A DNA stretch of 64,000 nt from Methylohalomonas sp034521715 (GTDB lineage: Bacteria; Pseudomonadota; Gammaproteobacteria; Methylohalomonadales; Methylohalomonadaceae), in NCBI GenBank assembly GCA_034521715.1, contig JAXHLY010000010.1, positions 147,275 through 211,274 of the forward strand. The letters are read 5' to 3'. Shown piece after piece: positions 7,785 to 16,641 of the stretch. Both the position numbers and the translations under genes were made by a program. How positions within the stretch are numbered: position 1 is the stretch's first letter; every line of letters begins with the position of its first letter. The notes below the pieces were generated by a model, which saw only the letters and a list, made by a program, of their open reading frames with translations, was not told the DNA's origin and did no database searches.

Positions 7785-10487
7785 GTGAGCGTCCTGAATC
7801 TTGATAGCCTGCTGAAGCCAAAATCCGTAGCGCTGATCGGCGCCTCCGAGAATCCCGAATCGCTCGGCTGCCTCGTATACAAAAATCTGCTCGGCGGCCA
7901 TTTTGACGGACCCATCCGGGCGGTCAATCCCAAATACGATCGGGTACTCGACCGGCCCTGTTACAAGGATATTGATTCGCTGCCCGAAGGGCCGGACCTG
8001 GCAGTGATAGCGACACCCGCAGCCACCGTTCCGGCGATCATCAGCCAGCTCGGCGAGCGCGGCACCCGGGCGGCCATCGTGCTCAGTGCCGGCTTCAGGG
8101 AGGACCACAATGGCGGCACCCTGGAACAGGATCTGCTGGATGCCGCGCAACCCCATGGCCTGCGTATTCTCGGCCCCAACTGCGTCGGCCTGCTGCTGCC
8201 GAACCTCGGCCTCAACGCCAGCTTCGCCCATACCGATTCACTGCCCGGCAAACTGGCACTGATTTCCCAGTCCGGCGCCCTGTGCACCACCATCATCGAC
8301 TGGGCCAAATCCCGCGGTATCGGTTTTTCCCATTTCATCTCGCTGGGCAACGGCAGTGACGTCGATTTCGGTGATCTACTGGATTATCTCGGCAATGAAG
8401 CCGCGACGACCGGCATACTGCTATATATTGAATCGATCAACGAAGCCCGCAAATTCATGTCGGCAGCGCGTGCGACCGCGCGCAACAAGCCGGTCATCGT
8501 GATTAAATCCGGACGTGTGGTGGAGGGGGCCCGGGCGGCGACATCACATACCGGTGCGCTGGCCGGCAGCGATGATGTATTTGCCACGGCTATCCACCGG
8601 GCCGGCATGCTGCGCGTGTATACCATCGAGGACCTGTTCGGCGCCGTGGAAACCCTGGCGCGGGCACGGCGGGTGCACGGTAACCGGCTGGCGATACTCA
8701 CCAACGGCGGCGGGCCGGGTGTGCTGGCAACCGATGCCCTGATCAGCGGCAGCGGCCAGCTGGCCGAACTCGGCGAACAGACCATCAATGAACTCGACGA
8801 ACTGTTACCGGCGAACTGGTCACACGGCAATCCCGTCGACATTATCGGCGACAGCGGGGCCGAGCGTTATGTTAACGCGCTGAGGATCCTGCTCGGGGAT
8901 AAAAATCATGATGCCATCCTCATCATGCTGGTACCGGTAGCCGTTATTGATAATACTGAGGTCGCCCGGGCAATAACGCGCGAGATCAAGCAATCGAAAA
9001 AGCCCGTCTTTACCTGCTGGATGGGTGCCGATGCCGTCGAGGAGGCGCGCAGGCATTTCAAGGATGAGGGTATCCCCGGTTACGAGACCCCTGATGCCGC
9101 CATACAGGCCTTTTTGCAGATGGTCGAATATGACCATAACCAGAAGGCACTCATGCAGACACCGAAATCGGTGCCGGAAGACTTCACGCCGGATCGCGAT
9201 GCCGCGCATTCCGCGCTGATGCACGCACTGGATGACAATCGCGACGTACTGACCGAGCCGGAGGCCAAGAATATCCTCAAGGCGTACGGCATACCGGTGG
9301 TGGAAACGCGAACCGCACGCGATATCGACGAGGCCATCGAGGTTGCCGATGATATCGGTTATCCCGTTGCGCTGAAGATCCTGTCACCCGATATTACCCA
9401 TAAATCCGATGTCGGAGGCGTATTGCTGAATATCGAATCGGACAAGCTCCTGCAATATGCCGCCGAAGGCATGCTCAGTCGCATGAAACGGCTGCAGCCG
9501 GATGCACGGATCGAGGGTTTCTCCGTGCAGCAAATGTCCGATCGACCCCATGCCCATGAACTCATCATAGGTGCAACGACCGATAATATCTTCGGGCCCG
9601 TAGTGCTGTTCGGCAAGGGTGGCACGGCGGTCGAGGTCGTGAATGACAAGGCCGTGGCACTGCCGCCGCTGAACATGATGCTGGCCGAGGATCTCATGAG
9701 TCGCACCCGCATTTACCGCGAACTGCGGGGATACCGGGACACCGAGGCTGCCGATCTCGACGCCATCCGCCTGACGTTGCTCAAGATATCGCAGTTGATT
9801 ATAGATCATCCCGAGATACAGGAGCTTGATATCAACCCGCTGTTTGCCGACAGCAAGGGTGTATTGGCACTGGATGCGCGCATAAAGGTGGCAAGAACCG
9901 ATAAGCCGGGCACGGAACGCCTGGCCATCCGGCCCTATCCGCAGGAACTGGAGGAATGGACCACAGCTGCCAACGGCAGGAAGGTTTTGCTGAGACCCAT
10001 CAAGCCCGAAGACGAGGCAGCTCACCACGAGCTGTTCAGACGCCTGTCGCCGCAGGACGTGTATTTCCGGTTTTTCCGTGCCATCGGTGATATCCAGCAT
10101 GACCAGCTGGCGCGTTTTACACAGATCGATTATGACCGCGAGATGGCGTTCATAGCGACAGCCGTCGGTGAAGACGGCCAGGCGGAAACGCTGGGTGTCG
10201 CCCGTGCCGTCAGCGACGCCGATAACAACGAGGCAGAATTTGCCATTGTGATTGCCAGCGACAGCCAGGGCAGCGGGCTGGGTTACAAGCTGCTGGACAA
10301 GCTGATTCGTTATTGCCGCAAGCGCGGGATGAAGCGGATCGTTGGTGTAACCCTGGCAGACAATAACAATATGCGGCGTTTGGCAAAGCGCTTCGGTTTC
10401 CAGGAACATTTCTGCACGGATAACACCGTCCAGCTCAGACTGGACCTGGAAGATGCCGTTGAACCCGTCAGTGCCGCGCAGTCATAA
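7785..10487 (+). CDS. pat: Pat/YfiQ-like protein acetyltransferase with ADP-forming acyl-CoA ligase module
   Basis: 900 residues with the domain order of bacterial Pat (Pka/YfiQ): CoA-binding domain (residues ~10-130, LIGASENPESLG), succinyl-CoA ligase-like domains (SHTGALAG near residue 255), an ATP-grasp domain from about residue 480 (YPVALKILSPDITHKSDVGGV) and a GNAT domain from about 734 (VLLRPIKPEDEAAHHELF), with the acetyl-CoA loop DSQGSGLGYKLL near 826. In enteric bacteria Pat acetylates lysines, for example on acetyl-CoA synthetase, and its ligase-like part senses acyl-CoA; the catalytic His of true ADP-forming ligases was not verified. The start is probably GTG at 7785. The gene is intact over 2.7 kb. 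Confidence 0.88.
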   Translation: MSVLNLDSLLKPKSVALIGASENPESLGCLVYKNLLGGHFDGPIRAVNPKYDRVLDRPCYKDIDSLPEGPDLAVIATPAATVPAIISQLGERGTRAAIVLSAGFREDHNGGTLEQDLLDAAQPHGLRILGPNCVGLLLPNLGLNASFAHTDSLPGKLALISQSGALCTTIIDWAKSRGIGFSHFISLGNGSDVDFGDLLDYLGNEAATTGILLYIESINEARKFMSAARATARNKPVIVIKSGRVVEGARAATSHTGALAGSDDVFATAIHRAGMLRVYTIEDLFGAVETLARARRVHGNRLAILTNGGGPGVLATDALISGSGQLAELGEQTINELDELLPANWSHGNPVDIIGDSGAERYVNALRILLGDKNHDAILIMLVPVAVIDNTEVARAITREIKQSKKPVFTCWMGADAVEEARRHFKDEGIPGYETPDAAIQAFLQMVEYDHNQKALMQTPKSVPEDFTPDRDAAHSALMHALDDNRDVLTEPEAKNILKAYGIPVVETRTARDIDEAIEVADDIGYPVALKILSPDITHKSDVGGVLLNIESDKLLQYAAEGMLSRMKRLQPDARIEGFSVQQMSDRPHAHELIIGATTDNIFGPVVLFGKGGTAVEVVNDKAVALPPLNMMLAEDLMSRTRIYRELRGYRDTEAADLDAIRLTLLKISQLIIDHPEIQELDINPLFADSKGVLALDARIKVARTDKPGTERLAIRPYPQELEEWTTAANGRKVLLRPIKPEDEAAHHELFRRLSPQDVYFRFFRAIGDIQHDQLARFTQIDYDREMAFIATAVGEDGQAETLGVARAVSDADNNEAEFAIVIASDSQGSGLGYKLLDKLIRYCRKRGMKRIVGVTLADNNNMRRLAKRFGFQEHFCTDNTVQLRLDLEDAVEPVSAAQS

Positions 10488-10503
10488 ATATGCCGCAGTC
10501 AGA

Positions 10504-11919
10504 TCAAATGGTACGCGAGAATACCGTATTCTGGTTCTGCTCCAGGTAGGTGTCGAATACCATGCAGATATTCCGAACCATGAGACGGCCCAGCGGATTG
10601 ATGATGATGCCATTCTCATTGATCTGTAACAATCCATCTTCCTGCATATCATCCAGTTTCTGTAATTCAGTCGCAAAGAAATCTGTGAAGCGAAATCCAT
10701 ACTTCCGTTCGAGATGGTCAAACTCCACTCTGAAATTGCACATCAGTGACATGATGATATCGCGCCTCAGCAGGTCTTCAGGGCACAGCTGGAAACCGCG
10801 AAAAATGGGGATGCGGCCCGCATCGATACGCCTGTAGTATTCCTCCAGATCGCGCACATTCTGGTGATAGCTGTCGCCCATAATGCCGATCGAGGACATG
10901 CCGATACCAACCAGATCGCAGTCACCATGCGTCGTGTAACCCTGGAAATTCCTGTGTAGTAATCCTTCGCGTTGGGCAACGGCGAGTTCGTCATCCGGGC
11001 GGGCAAAATGATCCATGCCGATATAGACATAGCCGGCAGCCGTGAGCTGTTCAACAGTCTGCCCGAACAAGGCCAGCTTTTGTTCCGCTGTGGGCAGCTT
11101 CGAATCATCGATCCGGCGCTGACTCTTGAAGCGATGAGGTAAATGTGCGTAGTTGAATGCGGCGATACGATCGGGTTCCAGCTCCAGTGTCCTGTCCAAT
11201 GTCCGGCTAAAACCGGCCACACTTTGATGGGGCAATCCATAGATCAGATCCACACTGACGGAACGGAAACCCCAGTCCCTGGCAGCATGGATGACCGCAG
11301 CAGTGTCTTCGTATGACTGCAGGCGGTTGACCGCTGTCTGCACGAGCGGATCGAAATCCTGAATTCCGACGCTCAGGCGATTAAAGCCAAGTCGCCTGAG
11401 CAGGCTGATGGTCTCGGCACTCGCTTCACGCGGATCGATCTCGATGGAATATTCACCCGTATCGTCACCTTCCATCCGGAAACTGCGGCGAGTCTCGGTC
11501 ATCAGCCGCGTGATCGACTCGGGCCGAAGATACGTTGGTGTTCCGCCGCCCCAGTGTATCTGGCTTACATGACGATCCTCGTCAAAAAGTTTTGCATGCA
11601 TATGCAGTTCCCGTACCAGATAGTCCACGTAGGCATCAGCACGGCTGCGATTGGCAGTAATAATCTTGGTACAGGCACAATAAAAACAGACATGGGCGCA
11701 AAACGGCAGATGGAAATACAGCGACAATGGCCTGGGAATCAGGTCGCCGTTCGAGTCATGCACATTATCCCTGTAACAACGCTCGTTGTAGTTTTCATGG
11801 AACTGGGGTGCAGTCGGATAGGACGTATAACGCGGCCCGGCGATATCGTATCGCCGGATTAAATCCTCGTCGAAAATAACATCGCTGTTGGCTGTAGATG
11901 ACGATGCTGTCTCTATCAT
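10504..11919 (-). CDS. hemN: oxygen-independent coproporphyrinogen III dehydrogenase
   Basis: Radical SAM enzyme that decarboxylates coproporphyrinogen III to protoporphyrinogen IX without oxygen, needed for anaerobic haem synthesis. The sequence shows RRYDIAGPRYTSYPTAP at the N-terminus, the CxxxCxxC cluster motif CAHVCFYC, the HWGGGTPTYL glycine-rich segment and a HemN C-terminal domain. The frame is open to a TTG at 11967, with ATGs at 11955 and 11919; I prefer 11919 because its N-terminus has the usual family length and an FNR box covers the upstream candidates. The 472-residue length fits the family. It is the anaerobic complement to the respiratory genes in this window. Confidence 0.92.
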   Translation of the reverse strand: MIETASSSTANSDVIFDEDLIRRYDIAGPRYTSYPTAPQFHENYNERCYRDNVHDSNGDLIPRPLSLYFHLPFCAHVCFYCACTKIITANRSRADAYVDYLVRELHMHAKLFDEDRHVSQIHWGGGTPTYLRPESITRLMTETRRSFRMEGDDTGEYSIEIDPREASAETISLLRRLGFNRLSVGIQDFDPLVQTAVNRLQSYEDTAAVIHAARDWGFRSVSVDLIYGLPHQSVAGFSRTLDRTLELEPDRIAAFNYAHLPHRFKSQRRIDDSKLPTAEQKLALFGQTVEQLTAAGYVYIGMDHFARPDDELAVAQREGLLHRNFQGYTTHGDCDLVGIGMSSIGIMGDSYHQNVRDLEEYYRRIDAGRIPIFRGFQLCPEDLLRRDIIMSLMCNFRVEFDHLERKYGFRFTDFFATELQKLDDMQEDGLLQINENGIIINPLGRLMVRNICMVFDTYLEQNQNTVFSRTI

Positions 11920-11953
11920 GCGGGGTAATCTACTTGATTGTGCGACTGCCTCC

Positions 11954-11967
11954 ATGATGTAGATCAA
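11954..11967 (-). promoter_or_regulatory. FNR box before hemN, one mismatch
   Basis: On the minus strand the site reads TTGAT-CTAC-ATCAT, differing from the FNR consensus only in the last base. It overlaps the two upstream start candidates of hemN and its centre lies 41.5 bases from the ATG at 11919. Class II FNR sites are centred at -41.5 from the transcription start, so either the message starts at the ATG or the site acts differently. Anaerobic FNR/Anr control of hemN is known in other proteobacteria. Confidence 0.7.
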
Positions 11968-12028
11968 ATCATAATAATATGGCCCCTGCGTTCAGTTGCC
12001 TTATATCCGCTGTAACGCCCGACAGAAC

Positions 12029-13159
12029 TTAGCTTCGCAAAATTATTGGTGTATAAACAACAAGATAAATCAGAAAGGCGAGCGCCCACAGAAGGGCGGC
12101 CGCAATCAGCAGCCAGTCAGGGGTTATCATTGCGGCGGCAACCCGGCTCACGGCGGCGATCGTGATGATCAGGAAACCGGCCACCATCAGCGGGGGTGCA
12201 GTGATGGGTCTGCCGCTGTGGCCCAGCGCTACACGGGCCATCATGCCGAGAATCAATGTGCTCATCGCACCGGCCATGAGCGCATGGATCCCGGCAGTCC
12301 ACGGCAGGCCGGTACCCGAGACGTGCATGGCCAGAAATATCAGACCGACGGGGACCCATGCATAACCGAGATGCAGTATCCACAGTAACGGTTCGCCAAA
12401 GGTACGCCAGGGTTTCCAGGCGAGCAGCCTGCCCGCAGTCGAGACGGCGGCTATCAGCAACAATGGCGCAAGCATAATGTCACGGCCGACGATCAGATAA
12501 GTGGGGATCAGTGCCAGCACGGTCAGCGTTGATGCCCAGTTCAGCCAGGGCCACTGTACCGGCGTGGCTCCCGGCAGGCGCCTGTCGGTAAAAAAGGGTA
12601 TGACTCGCCCACCCATGAAAACCAGCAGTGTGGTTGCCAGCAAAACGGAAACATCCAGCGACAGGTAGGCCATACCGGATGAGGGATAGTGAAATTCCAG
12701 ATGCATCAAAATGTTCAGAGTCCAGAAAATCAGCAGCATGGCAATCAGGCTGTAATTCCTTCTGTTTCCCGCCCGGATGAGAGTCCGCGCAACAATGAGG
12801 CACAGCAGTGGCAGAAAACCGAGATCCAGCAGGCTGATAAGCCATAACGGCATGACGCCGGAAAAGGCGAATGCCAGCCTGCCTGCCAGCCATACCGCGA
12901 CCAGCAGGGCCAGTTGCCCTGGCGTAACCAGCCTCAGCCCGGTCCAGTTCTGCATGGCTGTCAGCAGAAACCCGGCTATTACCGCCATGGCAAAGCCGAA
13001 TAACATCTCGTGACCATGCCACAGGACCGGCATGAGGTTCTCGTGAGTTGAAATGCCGGTAAGCAGGAAAATTATCCATAATCCCATCAAGGCGACAGCC
13101 GCACCGGCTGCGCCGAGGAAGAACGGCCGGAAACCCATACTCAGAAATTGACTTCTCAT
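12029..13159 (-). CDS. nnrS: NnrS family haem/copper membrane protein
   Basis: 376 residues, about twelve hydrophobic segments. The N-terminal GFRPFFLGAA and the WHGHEMLFGFAMAVIAGFLLTAMQNWTG segment are NnrS signatures. NnrS proteins are linked to nitric oxide and nitrosative-stress tolerance during nitrate respiration; the histidines in WHGHE are candidate metal or haem ligands. The gene is upstream of and divergent to narK1, with the sirB2-like gene between, and on the same strand as hemN, which fits a denitrification-type regulon. The molecular mechanism of the family is not settled. Confidence 0.9.
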   Translation of the reverse strand: MRSQFLSMGFRPFFLGAAGAAVALMGLWIIFLLTGISTHENLMPVLWHGHEMLFGFAMAVIAGFLLTAMQNWTGLRLVTPGQLALLVAVWLAGRLAFAFSGVMPLWLISLLDLGFLPLLCLIVARTLIRAGNRRNYSLIAMLLIFWTLNILMHLEFHYPSSGMAYLSLDVSVLLATTLLVFMGGRVIPFFTDRRLPGATPVQWPWLNWASTLTVLALIPTYLIVGRDIMLAPLLLIAAVSTAGRLLAWKPWRTFGEPLLWILHLGYAWVPVGLIFLAMHVSGTGLPWTAGIHALMAGAMSTLILGMMARVALGHSGRPITAPPLMVAGFLIITIAAVSRVAAAMITPDWLLIAAALLWALAFLIYLVVYTPIILRS

Positions 13160-13224
13160 GCCGGATTTTTACTCCATTATTAGTTGACTGGCTCGGTTCG
13201 AACTGACATCTCCGGAGAAGGTGG

Positions 13225-13611
13225 CTAACCAAGCGGTATTACCTGCCTGGTAATCGCAACCGCGACGATATAGGCAAATGTTACCAGGGCAAGCAGCCAG
13301 GCAATAATCCGTACCCGTTTCGTGCCGCCGCGCTTGAGTGCAACGCTGCCGAGAATGATATAAACGAACAGGGCAAGAATTTTTGCGGTTAGCCAGCCCT
13401 GCACGAACGGATACTGGCTGATCCACCATGTCAGTGCCAGCGCGCTGGCCAGAAGGACCGTATCGACAATATGGGGTATGACGCGTACGGTTTTTAGTGT
13501 CAGCAGATGCGGCCATGCCATCATCCAGATACCGCGGACCACAAACAGCGTGACGCTGATTACCGCGGTGGAAACATGAATCTGTTTCAGAAGTAAATAG
13601 CTATCAAGCAT
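13225..13611 (-). CDS. SirB2 family membrane protein
   Basis: 128 residues with four predicted membrane helices. The start MLDSYLLLKQIHVSTAVISVTLFVVRG and the conserved histidines in KQIHV and IPHIVDT match the SirB/SirB2 family. Despite the name (invasion gene regulator), these small proteins are widespread and often found beside nitrate reductase or haem-related genes; their role is unknown. It is 65 bases upstream of nnrS on the same strand, so the two probably form one transcript diverging from the nar operon. Confidence 0.82.
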   Translation of the reverse strand: MLDSYLLLKQIHVSTAVISVTLFVVRGIWMMAWPHLLTLKTVRVIPHIVDTVLLASALALTWWISQYPFVQGWLTAKILALFVYIILGSVALKRGGTKRVRIIAWLLALVTFAYIVAVAITRQVIPLG

Positions 13612-13719
13612 TGGAATTTCCTGCCAACAATCGGTACTGCATCCGTTCCGGCTCCTGGAGCGGCCTGCATATTAATGGTGGTCGCCCGAATAAATCCGGT
13701 ATTAAAAATGCCTATTAAT

Positions 13720-13733
13720 TTGATCCAAATCAA
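13720..13733 (+). promoter_or_regulatory. perfect FNR box upstream of narK1
   Basis: TTGAT-CCAA-ATCAA, an exact match to the FNR consensus and a perfect palindrome in its arms. It is centred about 89 bases before the narK1 start and about 115 bases before the divergent sirB2-like gene, so it can serve the nar operon, the sirB2-nnrS unit or both. I saw no clear NarL heptamer cluster next to it. Confidence 0.88.
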
Positions 13734-13815
13734 GGTGCTGTGTTTGTCGGTACGCAAGACTACGCCTAAAAAAACCACTAAGCTGCATAGACACCACCTG
13801 CGGGAGAGTTGAGTT

Positions 13816-15178
13816 ATGCACCAAATGGAGGGGGTAACGGGGGGAGACCAGTACCGTGCACTAGGCTTGAGCACGGTAGCCTTTACGGTATGTTTCGCCG
13901 TTTGGACGATATTCTCCGTCATCGGCGTCCGGATCCAGCAGGATCTGGGACTCAGCGATACGCAGTTCGGTATCCTGGTTGCAACGCCGATATTGACCGG
14001 TTCAATAAGCCGGATCTTCCTCGGCATATGGACCGAGCAGTTCGGCGGCAGGCTGGTATTCACATTGCAGATGCTGATTACCGCTGTTTGCACCTGGTTG
14101 CTGGCCAGCGTCACTACTTACGAGATGTTCCTGGTGGCGGCCCTCGGTCTCGGTTTGGCAGGTGGCTCGTTCATCGTCGGCATCACCTACACCTCCCACT
14201 GGTTCGAAAAGGAACGCCAAGGCACTGCACTGGGCATATTCGGCGTTGGTAATGTCGGCGCGGCGGTGACCAATTTCGGTGCACCGTTTCTGGTAGTCGC
14301 ATTCGGCTGGGAAGACACGGCCCGGGTATATGCTGTGGTACTGGCCGTGATGGCAGTCACATTCTTCCTCCTCAGCAAGGAAGATCCCATGACGATTGCC
14401 CGCCGGCGTGGGGAGCGGCAGTCGGCATCGGTGATGATGCAGCTTGACCCGCTCAAATACCTGCAGGTCTGGCGCTTTGCTACCTATTACTTTTTCGTTT
14501 TCGGTGCTTTCGTAGCACTGGCCTCGTGGCTGCCAAAATACTATGTCGGCGCCTATGGGATGGATCTCAAGATGGCCGGCATGCTGGCTGCTGCCTATTC
14601 GCTGCCGGGTTCGGTCTTCCGGGCGCTTGGCGGGTGGATGTCGGACAAGTGGGGTGCGCGCTTCGTCATGTATCTGACTTTTATCGTCTCGCTGATATGC
14701 CTGTTTATCCTCAGTTATCCGGAAACCCGGTATGTCGTCAGCGGCATTGACGGCCCCATAGAATTCTCGTTCGGTGTGAACGTTGCGCTGTTCGCCTTTC
14801 TCACGATTATACTGGGCTTTGTCATGTCGCTCGGCAAGGCTGCGGTCTATAAGCACATCCCGGTTTACTATCCGGAACACGTCGGCTCGGTCGGCGGCCT
14901 TGTCGGCATGATAGGCGGCCTCGGCGGTTTCTTTCTGCCCATTGCGTTCGGCGTGATGAGCGACCTGACCGGCGTCTGGACCAGTTGTTTCATGCTGCTG
15001 TTCGTGATCGTACTTGATCAGCACCATCTGGATGCATGTGGCAATCCGGACGATGGAAAAACGCAAGTATCCTGCACTAGCCAAGGAACAGGAGCTCAGC
15101 GATCTGCCGGATCGGCCGTATGTTATGCGGGATTCACCGAAAACCGGCATGCATAACCGCCGCCAGACCAGCACATAA
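13816..15178 (+). CDS. narK1: NarK-type nitrate/nitrite transporter 1, C-terminal frameshift
   Basis: Major facilitator of the nitrate/nitrite porter family, about 453 residues after correction. Signatures include the N-terminal GLSTVAFTVCFAVWTIFSVIGVRI, GILVATPILTGSISRIFLGIWTEQFGGR, and the second nitrate signature region GLVGMIGGLGGFFLPIAFG. This form resembles the type-1 (proton-coupled uptake) proteins. One extra T near 15013-15016 shifts the frame; the proper ending reads ISTIWMHVAIRTMEKRKYPALAKEQELSDLPD and stops at 15178. The C-terminal NarK charge-rich tail is therefore present in the DNA. First gene of the nar operon, downstream of the FNR box. Confidence 0.87.
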
Positions 15179-15193
15179 AAGGAAAACCTGCTT

Positions 15194-16589
15194 ATGCCCA
15201 ATCTTAAAAAATTACTGACGCCCGAAGGCGCCGTGCTAACCGACTGGCGGCCTGATGATGAGCAGTTCTGGGAGCAGGAGGGATACCGTATTGCCAGGCG
15301 CAATCTCCGGATCTCGATACCGGCCTTGCTCCTGGCTTTTTCTGTCTGGCTGGTCTGGAGTGTCGTGGTCGCAAAACTCCCGGCCATCGGCTTTGGCTAC
15401 AGCACCAATCAACTGTTCTGGCTGGCCGCATTGCCGGGATTGTCCGGCGCCACGCTGCGGATTTTCTACAGTTTCATGGTGCCCATCTTCGGCGGCCGCC
15501 GGTGGACGGCGCTTTCGACTGCCTCGTTGCTGATCCCGGCAATCGGCATCGGCTTTGCGGTACAGAATCCGGAGACAAGTTACGTCACATTTCTGGTTCT
15601 GGCGCTGTTGTGTGGGCTGGGCGGCGGTAACTTTGCCTCGTCAATGGCCAATATCTCGTTCTTCTTTCCGAAAAAGGCCAAGGGCAACGCCCTGGCCCTG
15701 AATGCTGGCCTGGGCAATGCCGGCGTCAGCGTCATGCAGTTCGTGGTACCGCTGGTCATTACCGCAGGCGTGTTCGGGGCCATCGGGGGAGAACCGCAAA
15801 TCCTGAGTGATGGCGAAAAGATCTGGCTGCAGAATGCCGGCTTTATCTGGGTGCCTTTCCTTGTTGTTGCCAGCATCGCGGCATGGTACGGCATGAATGA
15901 TATTGCCTCCGCACGGGCCTCCTTCAGCGATCAGGCGATAATCTTCAAGCGCCGGCACAACTGGATTATGTGTGTGCTCTATACCGGCACCTTCGGTTCG
16001 TTCATCGGTTACTCGGCCGGTTTCCCGCTGCTGGCAACCAATCAGTTCCCTGATGCCGGCGCATTACGATTTGTGTTTCTTGGTCCGCTGGTCGGCGCTC
16101 TGTCGCGAGCGGCTACCGGATGGATCTCCGGATCGGCTCGGCGGCGGGCGGGTCACATTATGGGTTTTCGTGGTCATGATCGCAGCCGTCCTGGGTATTT
16201 TGTTTTTCCTGAATATCAAGGATCAGCCCGGTTCTTTCTGGGGCTTCTTCGCCATGTTCATGATCCTGTTTTTTGCAACAGGCGTGGGCAATGCCTCAAC
16301 TTTCCAGATGATACCCATCATATTCCGCAAGGAAGTCGCACGCCTGATGCCGGAACTCGACGAACAGCAACAGGTTCGCCAGGGAGACAAGGAATCGGCC
16401 GCGACCATAGGTTTCACCTCGGCGATTGCCGCTTACGGCGCCTTTTTTATCCCCAAGGCCTATGGCACATCCATCGATCTGACCGGCGGCGCCGAATACG
16501 CGCTCTATGGCTTTATCGGCTTCTACTGCATCTGCGTATTCCTGACCTGGTGGTATTACACGCGCCGCAATGCCGAGATCCGATGCTGA
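15194..16589 (+). CDS. narK2: NarK-type nitrate/nitrite transporter 2, internal frameshift
   Basis: Second NarK-family transporter, about 464 residues after correction, beginning 15 bases after narK1 with an AAGGA ribosome binding site. The N-terminus LTDWRPDDEQFWEQEGYRIARRNL is typical of the E. coli-type NarK (type 2, antiport-like), and GGGNFASSMANISFFFPKKAKGNALALNAGLGNAGV is the nitrate signature. An extra G in CCGGAT near 16124-16130 breaks the frame; reading should continue GWISDRLGGGRVTLWVFVV to the stop at 16589. Paired NarK1-NarK2 arrangements are known, also as fusions, in nitrate-reducing proteobacteria. Confidence 0.87.
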
Positions 16590-16641
16590 TAGCTGTTGTA
16601 CCTTTTATAAATTACCGAGTACGGGTTAACGGAGTTCAATC

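Noticed and set aside
9384..10409. 341-codon frame antisense to pat
   Set aside because: Mirror of the ATP-grasp and GNAT coding region; no signals or motifs.
14002..15387. Long open frame (461 codons) antisense to narK1 and the start of narK2
   Set aside because: Composition is that of a shadow of a GC-rich membrane protein gene; it has no family features and lies opposite clear homology.
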